A DNA stretch of 64,000 nucleotides, taken from NCBI GenBank assembly GCA_022497155.1, contig MU385742.1, positions 248,001 to 312,000 on the forward strand, written 5' to 3'. The position numbers and the translations under genes are program-made. How positions within the stretch are numbered: the stretch's first letter is position 1; each line of letters opens with the position of its first letter. Below, piece after piece: positions 1-10,850 of the stretch. The notes beneath the pieces are model-generated. The model was not told the origin of the DNA. It did no database searches and worked only from the letters and a program-made list of their open reading frames with translations. The DNA comes from Whalleya microplaca (Eukaryota > Ascomycota > Sordariomycetes > Xylariales > Xylariaceae).

Positions 1-1610
1 AAAAATTAAAGAGCTTTTATTAACGATTATTTTAAAATCGTATTTATTATATCGGTCGGGATTAAATATCTTAATTTTCTTACGCTTTAGTTTATTAGAT
101 TAACCGGAACTGTCTGCCGTATTAACTGTATAAAGGGTATATTTTCGGCCGCCGCCACTTTTAGGCGGGAAATTCGGGATTATTCCGCCTTATAAAAAAG
201 GATTATATAGTTTTATTAGAAACTGGCGCCCCGGCTAACTATATTGCTGTATAAATAAGTTATTAGCGAATTATTATTATATTATTTTTAGGCGAGCCGG
301 TAATTAGGTGCTGAATTGTTGCGATAAAAATTATAAGTTTAAATTAAGGCCTATATTAGACGGAACTTTTAAGAATTATTAAATTAGGGCCGCGGCAGGC
401 TATAAAAAATATTACATGTTTGTAATAAAAGCTTTAGTTTTAGGCGCTATCGGCGGAAGTTAGTTCCGATTAGAAAATATTTATGGAGCCGCTTGCTATA
501 TTAGCCTTTGAAAGGGAGTCTGGGGCAAAAAACGAAATATATGCTTAAAGTTTTCTGTTATAATATTACATATATTTTTTAAAACAACTCTTATATTATA
601 TATATTTTTATTTGTAATTATAAAAAACTTATTTATATTTTCGACTAATTATTTTAACCGATTTATATGCGTATTTAAATATTATATCGATAGCTTATTA
701 TTTATAAAATATTTTGGCCTTTTAAAACCTTAAAGCTTAATATTTATAATATAAAATTTAGCCCGACTATTATAGCTTTAGTTATTTTATGCGCCCGTAA
801 ATAGTATTTTCCGGTAATTTAGATTAAATAGAAATAAATTATATAGTTAAAAAGCAAAAAATTATGTTGCCTATATATAGCTAGGAACCGAAGGCTTTAT
901 GCGGGCGATATTTAAAGTTTCCGTATTAATAGTATTAATAGTTTTAAAGCAAATATTAAGCTTTTCGTTATATTCGGAATCTTGTAATAATTATGCGGAC
1001 CTTACCGGTTTTTTACTTTTGTTATATAGCCCCCGAAATAAACCCACCTGCTTTATTTCGGGTATAAAAAGCTCGCTTTCGGGAAAGCTACCGGGTGCGC
1101 TAAATATGCTGACGAAGCGGGAAAAAGTGAACTAAAGCGAGGATACGTAACGTATATAAAGCCACCGGCTCGAAAATATAACTCGAAATAAAATATCTAA
1201 TAAGAAAGAAATAAATAAAGCGATAGTAGAAATAATAAAATAAGGCTGTCGATTATTTGGGGTAATATAAAAGATCGTATATTAATATAATTACGTTTAG
1301 TATATATATATATAAGCGGGAAAAAAAAAAGGCAAAATTTTACGTACGGGAAATTTTTTTTTCGTATTATATAAAGGTAGTAAAAAAGGCGGTAGATTTT
1401 TTTGCCGGATATATTTCGTACTTATAACTTAATAATATATTAAAGCGGGGAAAGAGCAGGATAATATGCCGTAAAAAAAGCGAAGTTAAAGTGAAAAATA
1501 AGTAATAATAACTAATTAAGTTATTAAGGCTTTAAGGTGTATATAAATATACGTATTAAGTTAAGTAAAGCTAAAAAAAATCCAGATTACTAAGTAACTA
1601 TAATATCGGC

Positions 1611-2007
1611 CTATTATCGGGAATAAAAAGTAGGACGGATTAGGCTAGGAGGGAAGCTTGCGTTAAAAATGCTTACTGGTAATCTAATAACTTTAAAAAG
1701 ATAATTTACTTAAAGAGAAGTAGAATAAACTTCTCGCTAGCGCATTATAACGGGAGCGTTAATAGTCGGCTTTTTTAAAACGTATTAACTACCGTACCGG
1801 GAACGGAAACGATATTTAATTAGTGCTATCGAGAACGAAAAGTACTAAAGTACTAATAAGATTTAAGGTATTATAATAATTCCGCCGTATTACCTATTGT
1901 TAGTCTGCTATCGGGAATAAAAAGCAGGTTAAAGGTAACAATATAGCGGATTACAGCTTTCTGGAATCGCGTCGGCAACGATCGACTGCTATCGAGAACG
2001 AAAAGTA
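1611..2007. repeat. Four copies of a 22-bp hairpin-like motif
   Basis: A motif close to CTGCTATCGGGAATAAAAAG followed by CAG occurs near 1611, 1823, 1905 and 1986. The last three copies are spaced 82 and 81 bp apart. Ends CTGCT and AGCAG are complementary in the 1905 copy, and the other copies differ mainly by C/T and G/A changes, as RIP decay of one ancestral repeat would give. A weaker relative is visible near 1065-1085. Confidence 0.6.
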
Positions 2008-2689
2008 AGAGGATCAATTTTTATCGGCGTAACAATCAGAGCTATAAATCGGCCTCAATAGCTAATAAAAGCCTCAAGGGGATCTGTAAATTAGTTTTAG
2101 TGACTATAATAAAACAAAGCAGGTGCTACTATTTAAAAAGGGTTGTTATAAAGTAGTAGTATATATTATAAAATCGATAAAGATTTAATATTTAGGTTAT
2201 AGCAGAGCTATAATCCTAAATGCTTAGGATTTCTTATCTTTTTTATCTATTATCTTATTTTATCTAATCTAAGCTAGTTAGTAAGGCCTTTCCGGGGCCT
2301 TATATTAAGTAGTTATAATTATATATACGGTATTCCCTTAAAAATAAAGGTAAACTTTAGGGAAATTATTAACTAGTTTTAAAAAAAGGTATATAAATAT
2401 TATAATAAGCTATAAAATGGGTTATAAGCGCCGTTTATATATAAAGAGAAAATAAAGGCGTTAAAAAAACAGATGCGGGTTACCTTTCGATCGGTAAATA
2501 AATTAACGCCGGTAAAGAGGCGTTAAGTTATAATGTTCCTAAAAAATCCAATTTGCGTAAAAAAAATTAATTTTTAATTAATAAATAAATTAAATAAATT
2601 AGGATAAAAAAACGTATACATTTAAATATTATTATAGTTTTAAAAAAATTAAGCGTTATTAAATATTATTATAAATTATTAAAACATTT

Positions 2690-2935
2690 AATTAAAAGTA
2701 TTAAAATTTATTATATAAAAAATATATATTTATTTATTAATAAAATGTACTATAAAATAAGTAATTTTATTATTAGGTAAAATATAATTATTTTTATTTT
2801 ATATTATTAAAAAAGTATTATAATATTTAATTAATAGTATTAAAATCTATTATATAAAAGATATATATTTATTTATTAATAAAATATATTACGGAATAAA
2901 TAACTTTATTATTAGGTAAAATAATTTTATATATT
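2690..2935. repeat. Direct duplication, about 140-bp period
   Basis: Roughly 100 bp starting near 2690 recurs about 140 bp later, near 2830. Both copies carry the same order of words: a TTAATTAA-like start, TATATAAAA, TTTATTTATTAATAAAAT, then TTTTATTATTAGGTAAAAT. This is degenerate AT-rich DNA without coding sense. Confidence 0.6.
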
Positions 2936-2939
2936 ATAT

Positions 2940-3330
2940 ATATATAACTTATATACCTAAAGTAAGTATTTTAAATTTATATATATAAATCTATATATTT
3001 AAAGTAAGTATTTCAGATTTATATATATAGATTTATATATTTAAAATAAGTATTTCAGATTTATATATGCAGATTTATATATTTAAAGTAAGCATTTTAG
3101 ATTTATATACGTAAATTTATATATTTAAAGTAAGTATTTTAAATTTATATATATAAATTTATATATTTAAAATAAACATTTTAGATTTATATATATAAAT
3201 TTATATACTTAAAGTAAATATTTCAGATTTATATATATAAATTTATATATCTAAAGTAAGCATTTTAGATTTATATACGCAAATTTGTATACTTAAAATA
3301 AGCATTTTAAATTTTATATATATAATTATA
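2940..3330. repeat. 42-bp tandem repeat, about nine units
   Basis: A unit containing TTTAAAGTAAGTATTT followed by an AGATTTATATATATAAA-like stretch repeats with a regular 42-bp step (landmarks at 2961, 3003, 3045, 3087, 3129). Units differ at a few positions, mostly G/A and C/T. It lies inside the AT-rich block and holds no gene. Confidence 0.85.
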
Positions 3331-3465
3331 TATATAAAATATATTATATTAAAAATATATAAATTATATATAAAATAAATTTATATTTATTTGGCTAACC
3401 CGGCTATTAATTCCGCTAAAACCTCGTTATTGTTATTATTGTTATTGTTTTTTTTTATTTAAAAT

Positions 3466-3660
3466 TTCTTTAAACGGCCGAAACCGTAGGTTTTTTTCTT
3501 CCTTTTCCTTTTTTTTTTTTCTCTTTTTCCTTTTCTACCTCCGCTTCCGCCTCCGCCTTTATAAAAGCGGCTAACCGAGCTTTTAAATTAACATAAGCGC
3601 CGGCCCGCTCGGCTTTAAATAAAAACTTATAATATGCCACTAATTTTAAGCCGGCAAAAT
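3466..3660 (-). pseudogene. Lysine/glutamate-rich coding remnant in RIP block
   Basis: On the minus strand this stretch stays open for about 60 codons. It reads as an alanine/leucine-containing segment leading into a run of alternating A/E, then K/E and K/R residues, before a stop. Upstream and downstream frames are closed. Such basic tails occur in several fungal transposon proteins, but nothing diagnostic is present and I do not assign a family. Confidence 0.35.
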
Positions 3661-4669
3661 TAAGGGATATAATAAGCGGCAGTAATGCTAGTGTTATTAC
3701 TGCTACTATTGTTACTATTACTGCTATTATTACTTTTAGAGGTGCTTAGCTTATTGTTATTATAATAGGCGTAAGGGCGGTAGCATATCGAGAGACGGCG
3801 ATTATTTACTATTAGCTTTATATTTAAGTCCTATAAATTTTAATAGCTATATATATATACGCTAATAAAAAGCAGGTACTCTTTTACCCATTATAATAGT
3901 AATAAATATAAGCACTACTTAATATATCGGTCTAGCGGTTAAAAAAAGCCGGCCTACGTATATAAAAAGCCTAAAAACTTTTTTTTTAATATAGTTATTA
4001 TATCGGGTGTTGTCCCGCCGCACCGGGCCGTAAGCCTAAACATATATAGCTAAAATATTTTTTTATAAGCCTTTAATATATAATATAATTAAAATAGCCT
4101 GTTATATTTATAGTTAGCGCAGCCTTTAGTAGTAATAAAAAGGCGGGAGTTAGTTAGTTATTTTAAATTCGTAATTAAAAAGTTATTAATAATTAAATTT
4201 AATAACCTTATAATAAAGCCGTAATTTAAGCGGAAGCGGGAGGCGAAACATAAATAAGCTGCCGAAATAGCTTTTTATATTATTTAGCGGCTTATAATAT
4301 AGTTAATTATATCCGGATATATTTGGTTATTTAATATAAGTTTATAAATATATATAAGGGGTTATACGGCGTTAGCGCTTATAATAATAGGAGCGCGGAA
4401 CGTTATCCTCCGAAAAGGGAATGTTATAAAGGTCGGTAATAGCGGCTATAATAATAATAATAATAGTAATAGTAATAATAGTAGTAATAGTGGTGGTAGC
4501 AGCAATAAAGTCAGTTTAAAAAAGTCATAATTAATAAGTTTAAGCTTAATAAATATATAATTATATTTATATTTTATTTTATTACTTTAATATTATATAT
4601 ATACGTAATTATATATATAAATTCCGATAGCTATTTATAACTTAGTTATTAAATTAAAAGATAATAAAT

Positions 4670-4686
4670 TAATATATATAATTACG

Positions 4687-4717
<31 letters not shown>

Positions 4718-4850
4718 AAACTAATAATTAAATTATATATATAGCCGAATTATTATATATATAATTATATATATATATATATAATAAAACCAGTAGTTAA
4801 ATACTATATATAGCCGAATTATTATAATATATATAATTACGTATATAATT
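4670..4850. repeat. TA microsatellite with a duplicated flank
   Basis: Two long TA runs (near 4690-4712 and 4760-4780) are each followed by a TAATAAAAC start and a TATATATAGCCGAATTATTAT segment, giving two copies about 69 bp apart. Simple AT-rich repeat expansion inside the RIP-like block. Confidence 0.65.
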
Positions 4851-5040
4851 TACTAGCTTAATAGCTTTAATTTAATAATAATAAGTAAAAAATAATTAAA
4901 CAGCTTAACTGCTTACTATATTAAATAATTTAAATGCCTTAAATACTCCTGTATTAAGTTCGCGTTTAAATTATATTATGTGAATAGTATTATTTCTAGT
5001 TATACTAGTAAATATAAGCGCGGAAAAGCGATTACCTAAC

Positions 5041-6373
5041 CAATCGGAGCTTCCGGCTTTTAATTACCGTACAAAATTGGTGGAGCAGCGAAGTAGCCAA
5101 TACATTACGCAAAGGTCAAAATCTGCCCTGTGCCGTGCATAAATAGGTGCTCCGTTAACGACCTAGCATGTCAGAACTGACAGAACCTGTTTTCTTTGTC
5201 ATGATCTTTTCGAATTTTTAAACACCCAACATATTGGCGCTTTATCTTTTCAATTGACCGGATTCTATGCCACTTTTCTCAGTCGGTAGAGCTTGAAATC
5301 ATAGGAAACTTCAATAACTGAGCCGCAATATTTCTCTTATACATAGTATGATTTTGTAAGTGCAGTGTGACATATGTGAGACCCAGGCAGTTGGTACATG
5401 TACCTCCATGGATGTAACAAAGCTCTCCGGCACGCCAGGAACAGTTGACATGGTCATGCACTGGAATCGCACACGATTAAAATCGGTACTAAGGTACATC
5501 GAGCTTTACACCCGCCGTTTTATCAGGCAGTCAGGATGTAGCTACAGGCACCTTGGAAGTTGGGCCAATCAGAAGTCGATCGCGCAGCGGATTCCATTGG
5601 GGAGACCCATCTTCCTACGGATTCCGATAAAGGACATCGCTTCCAGGTTGTGATGTACACATGCAGCCTAATTACATGTAAAAGGTACTTTATTTATGTA
5701 AGACAGGTGAAGGTTGTAAGTGAGAAACATCAATACTAACACATACACGGTACATACAAAGGACCTTCGACTTCAGAAAACAATTCGATTATAAAAAAGA
5801 TAAAAAAGGTTCAGACATGTTTCGGGACTATATCATCAATTGATTCATTTCTTCTTGAATGAAATGACTTGAAGTTGAGTTTTATAATTCTATCTGAATA
5901 GTTCATGGGGCACTGGTGTTCCGGGGGATCATAAGCTGCTAAGTTAGGTAAGCTCTTTTTCCCAACGCCTCTGGGCAGTCTTTTTTTATTGGGGCAAGCA
6001 AGGCTGGTCACGAAAATAACCCGCTCTGCCCGCCAAAACTTCAACCTTTGAGGTCTGATCACTTTTTTCCTCTCTCACAGCATTATCGTGTCGCGACAAG
6101 CCTGTCCCCCTCCTCCTCACAAGCCTCTACCGTAGACCCAATTGGACTCGGTCAATTCATCGCAGTACTGGCAAGTCCGTCTACTGTGCCATAGTCTGGG
6201 CTTTTTCATTCCTTCGCAGCCCCGAGCTTGTCCAATACCGCCGGCCGTCAGCTCCTCTCACCAGTCTTTTTATCCGAATATCGAAGCTTTTTTTTCTTTT
6301 TTCCGGGCGAAGAGCTATTTATTTTCTACATCATCATCTCACCTCCCACCTCCCACCACATATCATAACCAAC
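5041..6373. other. Intergenic, upstream of the E2 gene
   Basis: Sequence of ordinary composition between the AT-rich block and the pyruvate dehydrogenase E2 gene. Small open frames on both strands (about 5279-5653 and 5811-6062) have no recognisable domain and I do not call them. The last 200 bp are pyrimidine-rich, as is common in fungal promoters and 5' leaders. Confidence 0.5.
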
Positions 6374-7828
6374 ATGTTCGGCGCCGTACTAAGAAGGCAA
6401 AGCCTTCTGCGAACCTCTACCCTCAGAACAAGCTCCGCCCTGCTCGCCAGATATTATGCCTCCTTCCCGCCGCACACAATCATCAAGATGCCCGCGCTGT
6501 CGCCCACCATGACCGCCGGGAACATTGGCAATTGGCAGAAGAAGGTCGGAGACCCCATTGCCCCCGGCGACGTCCTCGTCGAGATCGAGACCGACAAGGC
6601 CCAGATGGACTTCGAGTTCCAAGAGGAGGGTGTCATCGCCAAGATCCTGAAGGAGGGCGGCGAGAAGGACATCGCTGTTGGCAACGTGCGTGACTTTTTT
6701 TGCTCTGCTGCAGTTCCCCAACCCATGTTCCGTGATGCTGACTTGCCTCCCCGTTAGCCAATTGCCGTCTTAGTGGACGAAGGCACCGACATCAAACCCT
6801 TCGAATCGTTTACCGTCGCTGATGCCGGAGGTGATGCTGCCTCCGCCGCCCCCAAGCAGGAGAAGAAGTCAGAGCCATCGTCCGAACAACCCTCCGCCTC
6901 GACGCCCGCTCCCGAACCCGAACCCGAACAATATACCCATGAAGGACAGCTGCAGCCCGCCCTCGACCGAGAACCGAACATCTCCCCCGCCGCGAAGCGA
7001 TTGGCGAGAGAGAAGGGCGTCGTCATCGAGGGTCTCAAGGGCACCGGCCCCGGCGGCAGGATCACCGAGGACGATGTCAAGAAGGCCGTCTCGGGCGCCG
7101 GCGCGTCTGCTGCCGCCCCCGCCGCCTCCTACGTAGATACCCCTCTGTCCAACATGCGCAAGACCATCGCCAAGCGCCTGCAAGAGTCCACCCAGAACAA
7201 CCCCCACTTCTTCGTCAGCAGCAAGATCTCCGTCAGCAAGCTGCTCAAGCTGCGGCAGGCCCTCAACGCCTCCGCCGACGGCAAGTACAAGCTCTCGGTG
7301 AACGACTTCCTGATCAAGGCCATCGCCGTGGCGTCCAAGAAGGTGCCGGCGGCCAACTCGTCGTGGCAGGGCGACTCGATCCGCCAGTACAACAACGTCG
7401 ACGTGTCGGTGGCGGTCGCGACGCCCAACGGGCTGATCACGCCGATCGTCACCGGCGTCGAGGCGCGCGGCCTGGAGTCGATCTCGAACAAGGTCAAGGA
7501 GCTGGCCAAGAAGGCGCGCGACGGCAAGCTTAAGCCCGAGGAGTTCCAGGGCGGCACCATCTCCATCTCCAACATGGGCATGAACGCCGCCGTCGACAAC
7601 TTCACCGCCGTCATCAACCCCCCGCAGGCCGCCATCCTCGCCGTCGGCACCGCGGCCAAGGTCGCCGTCCCCGTCGAGGGCGAGGACGGTACTACGTCGA
7701 TCGCCTGGGACGACCAGATCGTCGTCACCGGCTCCTTCGACCACAAGGTCGTCGACGGCGCCGTCGGCGCCGAGTGGATCCGCGAGTTCAAGAAGGTCCT
7801 CGAGAACCCCCTCGAGCTGCTGCTGTAA
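6374..7828 (+). CDS. Pyruvate dehydrogenase E2 (dihydrolipoamide acetyltransferase), mitochondrial
   Basis: Core acetyltransferase of the mitochondrial pyruvate dehydrogenase complex; it passes the acetyl group from lipoamide to CoA. Exons 6374-6685 and 6758-7828, with a 72-bp GT-AG intron that keeps the frame inside the lipoyl domain; 460 residues, usual for fungal E2. Residues 1-28 are basic and serine-rich, a mitochondrial presequence. The lipoyl domain (about 35-112) has the lipoyl lysine in the ETDKAQMDF motif (K75). An acidic/proline-rich linker and the E1/E3-binding domain (about 173-210) follow. The catalytic domain ends with the DHKVVDG motif (H433, D437), a conservative form of the usual DHRxxDG. 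The start ATG follows a pyrimidine-rich leader. Equivalent to yeast LAT1. Strong GC bias in codons fits high expression. Confidence 0.96.
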
Positions 7829-8460
7829 ATGGAGGAGTTGGAGACGAAGCTGGAAATGGAGATGGTGATGGTGGTTATCGACTCAGGGGCGTCAGGGCAT
7901 GAATGATTGGTCTATAGATGCGGGCGGGATGGGTCCACTTGTAGAATTATGCCATGCCATGCCATGAATCCGCTGTAATAACAAAACTTGTGCAAAATGA
8001 ATTACTGCATGCCATATGAAGAATATGTTGTTTCATCGGTGCGGTGCGTGTGAGCAATCGTGACTGGTATGAGGAGCGATGATCACGAAGCTGGGCTGGT
8101 GGGATTACGACATGGGAACGACATGCTGGTGAAGGTCACTGTGTCTATCATTGACTTTCGGGCTTTTGAAGGACTCATGTGGGCGGCCCTGCTGTGCCGA
8201 AAGTCACATGTACGTGGTTAGAGTTGGTTGTCTTCTAAACCTAGATATTCCATTCAATGTCTGCAGTAGTTCGAATGTAGACGAGCTGCCCCTAACTAAT
8301 CCCATGTCGAACGAACTACCCCTACTCCTCGCTTCCATCCTCATCCTCACCAGAGCCTCCCTCCTCATCACCGTCCAGCTCATCAGCAGACAAGTCATCA
8401 TCATCACCACCCCCACCATCATCCCCATCATCCCCATCATCCCCATCCTCAGAACCAGAT
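7829..8460. other. Intergenic between converging genes
   Basis: Shared 3' region of the E2 gene (+) and the PARG-like gene (-). It holds the repeated word CATGCCATGCCATG near 7953 and CATCATCCC repeats near 8420-8450. No gene is supported. Confidence 0.5.
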
Positions 8461-9972
8461 TCAGTTCGGGAGCTGGCCCCGCAGCCCCGCGAGCACAACA
8501 TCAAGCCCAGCCCGGAGCTGCGCCGTCCGCGCCTGCGCCGCCTGCACCTCCAGCTCCTGGATCTTGTCGCGGAGCTCCCTCACGCGCGCCTGCTCGACGG
8601 GGTCCCCCTCCTCCTCGTCTCCATCTTCGCTCTGGTCGAAGCTACCGTTGTTGTCGGAGTCCTCGCGCGCGAGGACGTCGGCGCCGAAGGCCGATTGGAA
8701 CGCGTCTGCCATCCGGGGGTCGGGGATCGCGAAGACGATGCGGGAGATGGGGGAGTAGGTCTCCCTGCCCTGATCCTTCCCTCTACCACGTTCCCCTTTT
8801 CTCCCTCTCCTCCCCTTCCCCTTCCCCTTCCCATCCTCATCAACACCAAATCCCCCACTACCACTACTACTACTACTACTACCAAGTAACACCCCCCTCC
8901 ACGCCCTCGCGACCTCCCCAACAGGATTCCCATACGCGCCGCACCCCCAGGCACCCAACACAACGCTCCGCGCCCCCCGAGACGCAAAGATCCTTAGCGC
9001 GGCGCGCATGCGCGCCCGCGCGCCCTCGCGGTCCGCTTCCGCCGCGTACCGGTGGCCCCGGCCCGTGCGCGCGTCGACTTCCGTCTCGGGGTGGCGCGGC
9101 ATCGCTGCCGAGAGCACGGATACGTACCAGCGGTGGGGCTTGGGGAGGACGTCTTCGTCCTCTTGTGATGGTTGGGTGTTGTTGTTGTTGTTGGTGGTGG
9201 AAGTGGGGAGACGGGAAGAGGGATGGGAAGAGGAATGGGAAGAGGAATGTGAAGAAGAGGAGGCAGAGGACCGGAACACAAGCACATCCCCCGTCCACAC
9301 GCCCCCCAGCTCCGGCAGGCGGTAGAACTCGTCCCGCAGCGCCGGCAGCAGCGTCGTGCGCGCGCACAGCGCCGCCTCCGACCCCGTCGCGCCCGTCAGG
9401 AAGCCCGCGCCGGGCGCGAGCGGGGACGCCATGTTCAGGATCGCTACGCGCGCGTGCTTGTTGCTGAGGTCTGCTGTGTGCGGAGTAGTGGTGGTAGAGT
9501 CCCCGTTAACAGGAGTTGGGAGCTCGAGGAGTGCGCGCGCGGCTGTCAGCGTGTCTGAGACCCGGAGACTGAGGCGGGGGGCCGGTGGGGATGACGGGGT
9601 GCTATGCCCATTACTGCGATCGCTGCTGCCGGTGGTGCTCGGGAGGGATTCAGGCTCGACCGGTGCGGCTTTCCCACCCCCCTTATCCCCCTTACCCCCC
9701 TTACCCATCCCACGCCTCCCAGCACCCCCAGCCTTCGCTCTGGCACCTCCACCCTTACTCCTCCCACCACTCCCCTCCGCATCCACATCCGCAGGCACAT
9801 TAGGCGGCGGATCGACGATCAGCTCGGAGCTCTGCACGCCGCGGCGCGCGCGCGGGTGCGCCGCCAGCAGCGCCGGGATGAGCTTGTTCAGCGTGGCCTT
9901 GGCGCGCTTCGCGCGGGCGTCGCGCCGGAAGCTGGCGGGCGGGCGGCCGATCGAGGGTTCGGTGCGGCCCAT
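8461..9972 (-). CDS. Microbial-type PARG / macro-fold protein (TIGR02452 family)
   Basis: Predicted ADP-ribose hydrolase-like protein of 503 residues in a single exon. The ATG at 9972 (A at -3) is preferred over an upstream in-frame GTG. The core (about residues 174-430) has ILNMASPLAPGAGFLTGAT, then SEAALC, then WYVSVLSAAMPR and the glycine-rich VVLGAWGCGAYGNP loop, all typical of the family. The family's catalytic signature is GGG followed by QEE. Here those positions read GAG and SEA, so the second glutamate, important for catalysis in characterised members, is an alanine; activity may be lost or altered. Long Ser/His/Asn and Gly/Lys/Arg-rich low-complexity insertions (about 234-275 and 363-402) interrupt the fold. 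The C-terminus has an acidic stretch and a short coiled-coil-like helix. Confidence 0.85.
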   Translation of the reverse strand: MGRTEPSIGRPPASFRRDARAKRAKATLNKLIPALLAAHPRARRGVQSSELIVDPPPNVPADVDAEGSGGRSKGGGARAKAGGAGRRGMGKGGKGDKGGGKAAPVEPESLPSTTGSSDRSNGHSTPSSPPAPRLSLRVSDTLTAARALLELPTPVNGDSTTTTPHTADLSNKHARVAILNMASPLAPGAGFLTGATGSEAALCARTTLLPALRDEFYRLPELGGVWTGDVLVFRSSASSSSHSSSHSSSHPSSRLPTSTTNNNNNTQPSQEDEDVLPKPHRWYVSVLSAAMPRHPETEVDARTGRGHRYAAEADREGARARMRAALRIFASRGARSVVLGAWGCGAYGNPVGEVARAWRGVLLGSSSSSSGSGGFGVDEDGKGKGKGRRGRKGERGRGKDQGRETYSPISRIVFAIPDPRMADAFQSAFGADVLAREDSDNNGSFDQSEDGDEEEGDPVEQARVRELRDKIQELEVQAAQARTAQLRAGLDVVLAGLRGQLPN

Positions 9973-10850
9973 TGTCTCACTGCGTGTACCCACCTGTGTG
10001 GGGTTTGTGGTTGCGGTGGTGGTTCTGAAGGTTTGAGAAGTTTAGTGCTAATGGTCTGTGGTGTGATCTGAGAGTTGTGGTGGTATATAGTTATGGTAAA
10101 GATATATATATTGCAATATGCAACTAGTGGCCTGCAAGGTATGACGTGAGGACCTTGAGAGTAGTCTACTCGATTAGGTTGATCACTATTGGTTGAGTGA
10201 TACGTACGGCGCAAAATGCAGAAATAAAAAGAGGAAGAATTTGCATGTGAGGGTCGGTTGGTTGGGTACTTAATATACGCAATTGTTAGGTAAGGCGCTC
10301 TAGATGAGAGGTTTCGACTATAAATCATTGAAGACATCCAACAATTTGACATTCCAATATTTTGTTATAGATAAGCTGTGGGGCCTAGACAGCTTTTGTG
10401 TGGACGCATCGCTTGGGTGCATCGTTGTGAGTGTTTCTGACAGTTCAAAAGCTAGGAGTAGTCATATGATTAGAAGTCAAACAGTTTAGTTCTTAGCTTC
10501 TGCTTAGGTCTGAGGGAATTGACGATCCATATATAATCAGAACTTGAATTTCTGTGTTTCCCATGAAGGTCACTATTGTCAAACGAACTAGTTGAGTCAA
10601 TCTGTGTGTTTCTTATATATTGTTTAAGAAAGTAGAAGTAAAAGGTCATATCACAATAAATCAGGGTATCTATCATTGCAGTTTGTCTATCTTCATCTAT
10701 GTTTATGTAACACTAAGAAGAGATGCAGTCATAACGACATTCTACATAATACATCAATGCAACGCCTTGGAGTATCGGGTATCCATGTATCCAATATTCT
10801 AACATGCGTGGTTCGCTCATACGTACAAAATGCGCACTTAGTACCTGATT
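9973..10850. other. Intergenic, no gene seen
   Basis: Upstream region of the PARG-like gene and 3' flank of the permease gene. Open frames here are short and without recognisable domains. Confidence 0.5.

Larger units (their letters stand above)
1..5040. repeat. AT-rich, RIP-like degenerate repeat block
   Basis: About 5 kb of sequence dominated by TA/AT-rich runs with scattered GC-richer islands and no believable gene; it changes sharply to normal composition near 5040. Every reading frame is riddled with TAA/TAG stops. Short open islands still read as protein, for example a lysine/glutamate-rich stretch on the minus strand near 3466-3660. This is what ascomycete RIP (C-to-T changes in duplicated DNA) leaves of transposons. 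No transposase, reverse transcriptase or integrase motif could be read, so the element family is unknown. The window begins inside the block, so its left limit is not seen. Confidence 0.8.

Noticed and set aside
899..1135. 78-codon open frame in the AT-rich block
   Set aside because: No domain, surrounded by stops, and composition typical of the RIP-like region.
5165..5180. Small palindrome TGTCAGAACTGACA
   Set aside because: Only 6-bp arms; too short to claim as a site.
6142..6693. 183-codon frame overlapping the E2 first exon
   Set aside because: It is an out-of-frame reading of the E2 leader and exon 1; the E2 frame has clear conserved motifs.
6869..7744. 291-codon minus-strand frame across E2
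   Set aside because: Antisense shadow of GC-rich E2 codons; low-complexity D/G/V-rich text.
8151..9467. 438-codon plus-strand frame opposite the PARG-like gene
   Set aside because: Proline/arginine-rich shadow of a GC-rich gene; the minus-strand frame carries the conserved PARG blocks.
9356..10036. 226-codon plus-strand frame opposite the PARG N-terminus
   Set aside because: Antisense shadow with no domain.
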